Below are positions 6,577 through 7,822 of a DNA stretch of 7,822 bases, in pieces. Each line of letters starts with the position of its first letter. Position 1 is the stretch's first letter. The position numbers and the translations under genes are program-made. Under the pieces are notes generated by a model. That model saw only the letters and a program-made list of their open reading frames with translations. It was not told the origin of the DNA and made no database searches. The stretch comes from Pseudomonadota bacterium (lineage in GTDB: Bacteria > Desulfobacterota > Desulfovibrionia > Desulfovibrionales > Desulfovibrionaceae), in assembly GCA_023450535.1 (NCBI GenBank), contig JAEXGX010000032.1:1-7822 (forward strand). Direction: 5' to 3'.

Positions 6577-6603
6577 ATTATGCCAGCTTCCTTTAATGGG
6601 CAA
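6577..6603 (-). promoter_or_regulatory. Candidate promoter for the lipoprotein-gatC-gatA unit
   Basis: On the minus strand TTGCCC (6603-6598) precedes TGG-CATAAT (6585-6577), an extended -10 with five of six consensus bases. The spacing to CATAAT is only 15; a shifted -10, TAATAT, gives 17. The A/T-rich patch stands out in a GC-rich spacer. Transcription would start near 6570, about 90 bases before the ATG. Moderate support only. Confidence 0.45.
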
Positions 6604-6648
6604 GGCGCAGAAAGAGCAGAAGAAAAGCAGTTCAGAAAAAGCGGACGC

Positions 6649-7416
6649 TCACTCATACCAGATCCGGGTCATGGTCAGGCCCTGCGGCGGCGCTGTTACC
6701 GGCGCGAGGCGGCGATCCTTCGCCTCAAGCAGCGCCGGAACAGCCTCGGGTTCAAACTTGCCCCGCCCGCAGGCCACCATAAGCCCCACCATATTGCGAA
6801 CCATCTGTTTTAAAAAACCATTAGACTCGAAGCGCAACAGCACCATGTCTTCCTGTCCCGGCAGAGGCGAGGCCGAACGAGTGATGGAATATACGGTGCG
6901 CACGCTGCTCTTGATGTCTGTTCCGCGATTCTGCATGCTGGCGAAGTCGTGCTCCCCCTCCAGATGAGGGATGACCGCATCCAGCCGGTCAAGATCCAGC
7001 GGGCCGCAGCCCCATACAAAAGGATACAGACGCGGCGGAATGTAGCGCCGGTTAAGCCACAGCGAATATGTGTACGCCTTGCGCACCACACTAAAACAGG
7101 CGTTGAAGGCATCTGGCACATAAGCAAAATCCGTCACCCGGATATCGTGCGGCAGACGGGTATTGAGCGCCAGCACCCAGTCCAGCCGCGTTTTTTCTTC
7201 GGGCACGTCGCAATGAGCCACCTGAGCGTCGGCGTGGACGCCTGAATCCGTACGCCCCGCACCTTGTACGTGTACGGGCCTGCCCACGACCTCCGCCAGA
7301 GCGCGCTCCATTTCCCCCTGCACTGTAGGGGGATGGGGTCTGTCTTTCCAGGCCTGCACCTGCCAGCCACAATAATGAGTGCCCACATAGGCGATGGTCA
7401 GTTTAAGTCTGGGCAT
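6649..7416 (-). CDS. truA: tRNA pseudouridine(38-40) synthase TruA
   Basis: TruA converts uridines 38-40 of the anticodon stem-loop of many tRNAs to pseudouridine. The protein is 255 residues, typical for the family. GAGRTDSGVHA (52-62) contains the catalytic Asp57. RKAYTYSLW (112-120) contains the conserved tyrosine, probably Tyr115, that stacks on the target base. GEHDFASM (154-161) and GFLKQMVRNMVGLM (200-213) are further family blocks. The N-terminus LKLTIAYVGTHYCGWQVQ (5-22) matches the usual start, supporting ATG 7416. GGTGA six bases upstream is a modest ribosome-binding site. It lies 74 bases after murI, with the repeat-encoded micro-ORF between, so it is probably read from a murI-side promoter. 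The stop codon TGA is just upstream of the lipoprotein spacer. Confidence 0.97.
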   Translation of the reverse strand: MPRLKLTIAYVGTHYCGWQVQAWKDRPHPPTVQGEMERALAEVVGRPVHVQGAGRTDSGVHADAQVAHCDVPEEKTRLDWVLALNTRLPHDIRVTDFAYVPDAFNACFSVVRKAYTYSLWLNRRYIPPRLYPFVWGCGPLDLDRLDAVIPHLEGEHDFASMQNRGTDIKSSVRTVYSITRSASPLPGQEDMVLLRFESNGFLKQMVRNMVGLMVACGRGKFEPEAVPALLEAKDRRLAPVTAPPQGLTMTRIWYE

Positions 7417-7422
7417 ATCGGG

Positions 7423-7491
7423 TCACCGCGCCAACGCCGGAATCTGAGCCAAAACAGAAGAAGAAGAAGAAGAAGAAGAAGAAAGAAACAT
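7423..7491 (-). CDS. Possible 22-residue poly-serine micro-ORF between murI and truA
   Basis: An ATG overlaps the murI stop by one base (TGATG, 7493-7489). It opens 22 codons: Met-Phe-Leu, nine consecutive TCT serine codons, then VLAQIPALAR, ending in TGA at 7425-7423. The stop is six bases before the truA ATG, and its TGA is part of the GGTGA ribosome-binding site of truA. GGTGG seven bases before the ATG is a weak binding site. The layout would allow ribosomes to pass from murI through the micro-ORF to truA. The ORF is in the same frame as truA, separated by this one stop. Only geometry supports it; the peptide resembles nothing I recognise, and the repeat could generate an open frame by chance. 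Confidence 0.25.
   Translation of the reverse strand: MFLSSSSSSSSSVLAQIPALAR
7457..7483. repeat. Trinucleotide microsatellite, (GAA)9 on + / (TTC)9 on -
   Basis: Nine perfect copies of a 3-bp unit (27 bp) are followed by a further near-match (GAAAGAAA on the plus strand). It is a purine-only/pyrimidine-only tract in a GC-rich region, placed between the murI stop and the truA start. Such tracts are prone to slipped-strand length change. Because the unit is three bases, length change would keep the micro-ORF frame while altering the number of serines and the murI-truA spacing. Confidence 0.95.
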
Positions 7492-7822
7492 CAGAGATCC
7501 ACCAGTTCCACGCGCGATTCCGGCACGGGAAAGCCAAGAAAACATTCACCCATCCGGGCGAAACGTTCCGCATCGTCCGTGGTGAGGAAAAAGGATTCCC
7601 CCTTTTTTCCAGAGGAACACAACTTGCCGCTTTTCAACGTTTTTTTCACAGCCTGAGCTGTGGTGGCCGCCGAATCCACCAGTGTCACGCCCGGCCCGGC
7701 CACATGCGCGATAGCGTTTGCCAGGAGGGGAAAGTGCGTACAGGCAAGCACCAGACAATCCGGCACTTCTTCCCCACGTTCGCGCGGAATGCGAAAAATT
7801 CTGTCCAGATAGCGGGCGGCAA
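7491..7822 (-). CDS. murI: Glutamate racemase, C-terminal 109 residues (5' end off the window)
   Basis: MurI interconverts L- and D-glutamate, supplying D-Glu for peptidoglycan stem peptides. The visible part begins AARYLDRIFR, continues to DCLVLACTHFPLL, the second catalytic cysteine block of the Asp/Glu racemase family (usual form LxLGCTHYPLL), and then VTLVDSAATTAQAV. The segment FFLTTDDAERFARMGECFLG matches the C-terminal FLTT...F...FLG pattern of Gram-positive RacE-type enzymes. Family length is about 260-290, so about 150-180 residues lie beyond the right edge. The fragment is in frame to its TGA at 7493-7491. An internal GTG at 7766 is not a start; the family sequence continues upstream of it to the window edge. 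It is the first gene of the murI-truA pair as seen here. Confidence 0.92.
   Translation of the reverse strand, partial: AARYLDRIFRIPRERGEEVPDCLVLACTHFPLLANAIAHVAGPGVTLVDSAATTAQAVKKTLKSGKLCSSGKKGESFFLTTDDAERFARMGECFLGFPVPESRVELVDL

Larger units (their letters stand above)
6480..6648 (-). other. Spacer between truA and the lipoprotein gene (promoter and leader)
   Basis: These 169 bases contain a candidate promoter (6577-6603), a stem in the predicted leader with arms 6530-6536/6553-6559 (7 bp, interior of 16 bases), and the ribosome-binding site at 6487-6491. The sequence just after the truA stop is unusually pyrimidine-rich on the minus strand but has no stem before its T-runs, so it is not called as a terminator. 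No gene other than the open extension of the lipoprotein frame is visible. Confidence 0.55.

Noticed and set aside
6570..6585. Sigma-54 promoter before the lipoprotein gene (TGGCA ... TTG)
   Set aside because: The TTG is one base too far from the TGGC and is followed by T rather than C, so the invariant -24/-12 spacing fails.

Overview
The window reads as an ordinary, gene-dense stretch of bacterial chromosome. Every confident gene lies on the minus strand: murI (5' end off the window), truA, an LppC/LpoA-type lipoprotein gene, gatC, gatA, a class V aminotransferase gene and purA (3' end off the window). The DNA looks GC-rich, and the lipoprotein has a lipobox suited to outer-membrane sorting, so the host is a Gram-negative. 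The GatA sequence, with several Cys around the catalytic serines, together with an LppC homologue next to gatCA, suggests a sulfate-reducing deltaproteobacterium of the Desulfovibrio/Bilophila type. That placement is from memory of the families, not from a search. No phage genes, transposases, CRISPR array, tRNA or rRNA were recognised.

Layout in the direction of transcription, from high to low coordinates. At 7822-7491 is the C-terminal part of glutamate racemase. At 7491-7423 is a possible 22-codon ORF built on a 9-copy trinucleotide repeat, immediately before truA (7416-6649, tRNA pseudouridine synthase). A 169-bp spacer holds a candidate promoter and leader for the lipoprotein gene (6479-4602). 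After a 39-bp gap come gatC and gatA (4562-2755), which overlap by 4 bp and encode two of the three subunits of the tRNA-dependent amidotransferase. A 229-bp structured spacer precedes the aminotransferase gene (2525-1413). A 344-bp structured spacer follows it and ends in a good sigma-70-type promoter for purA (1068 to the window edge).

The genes do not form one pathway. Cell-wall work (MurI supplies D-glutamate; LppC-type proteins are linked to peptidoglycan synthases) is interleaved with translation fidelity (TruA, GatCA), followed by purine synthesis (PurA). gatB is not in the window.

The most unusual signal is non-coding. The two spacers that bracket the aminotransferase gene contain what look like diverged, same-orientation copies of one structured element of about 95-105 nt. 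They share sequence blocks, near-equal spacing and base changes that preserve pairing. I could not match it to any RNA family I know. The second oddity is the repeat-encoded poly-serine micro-ORF between murI and truA.
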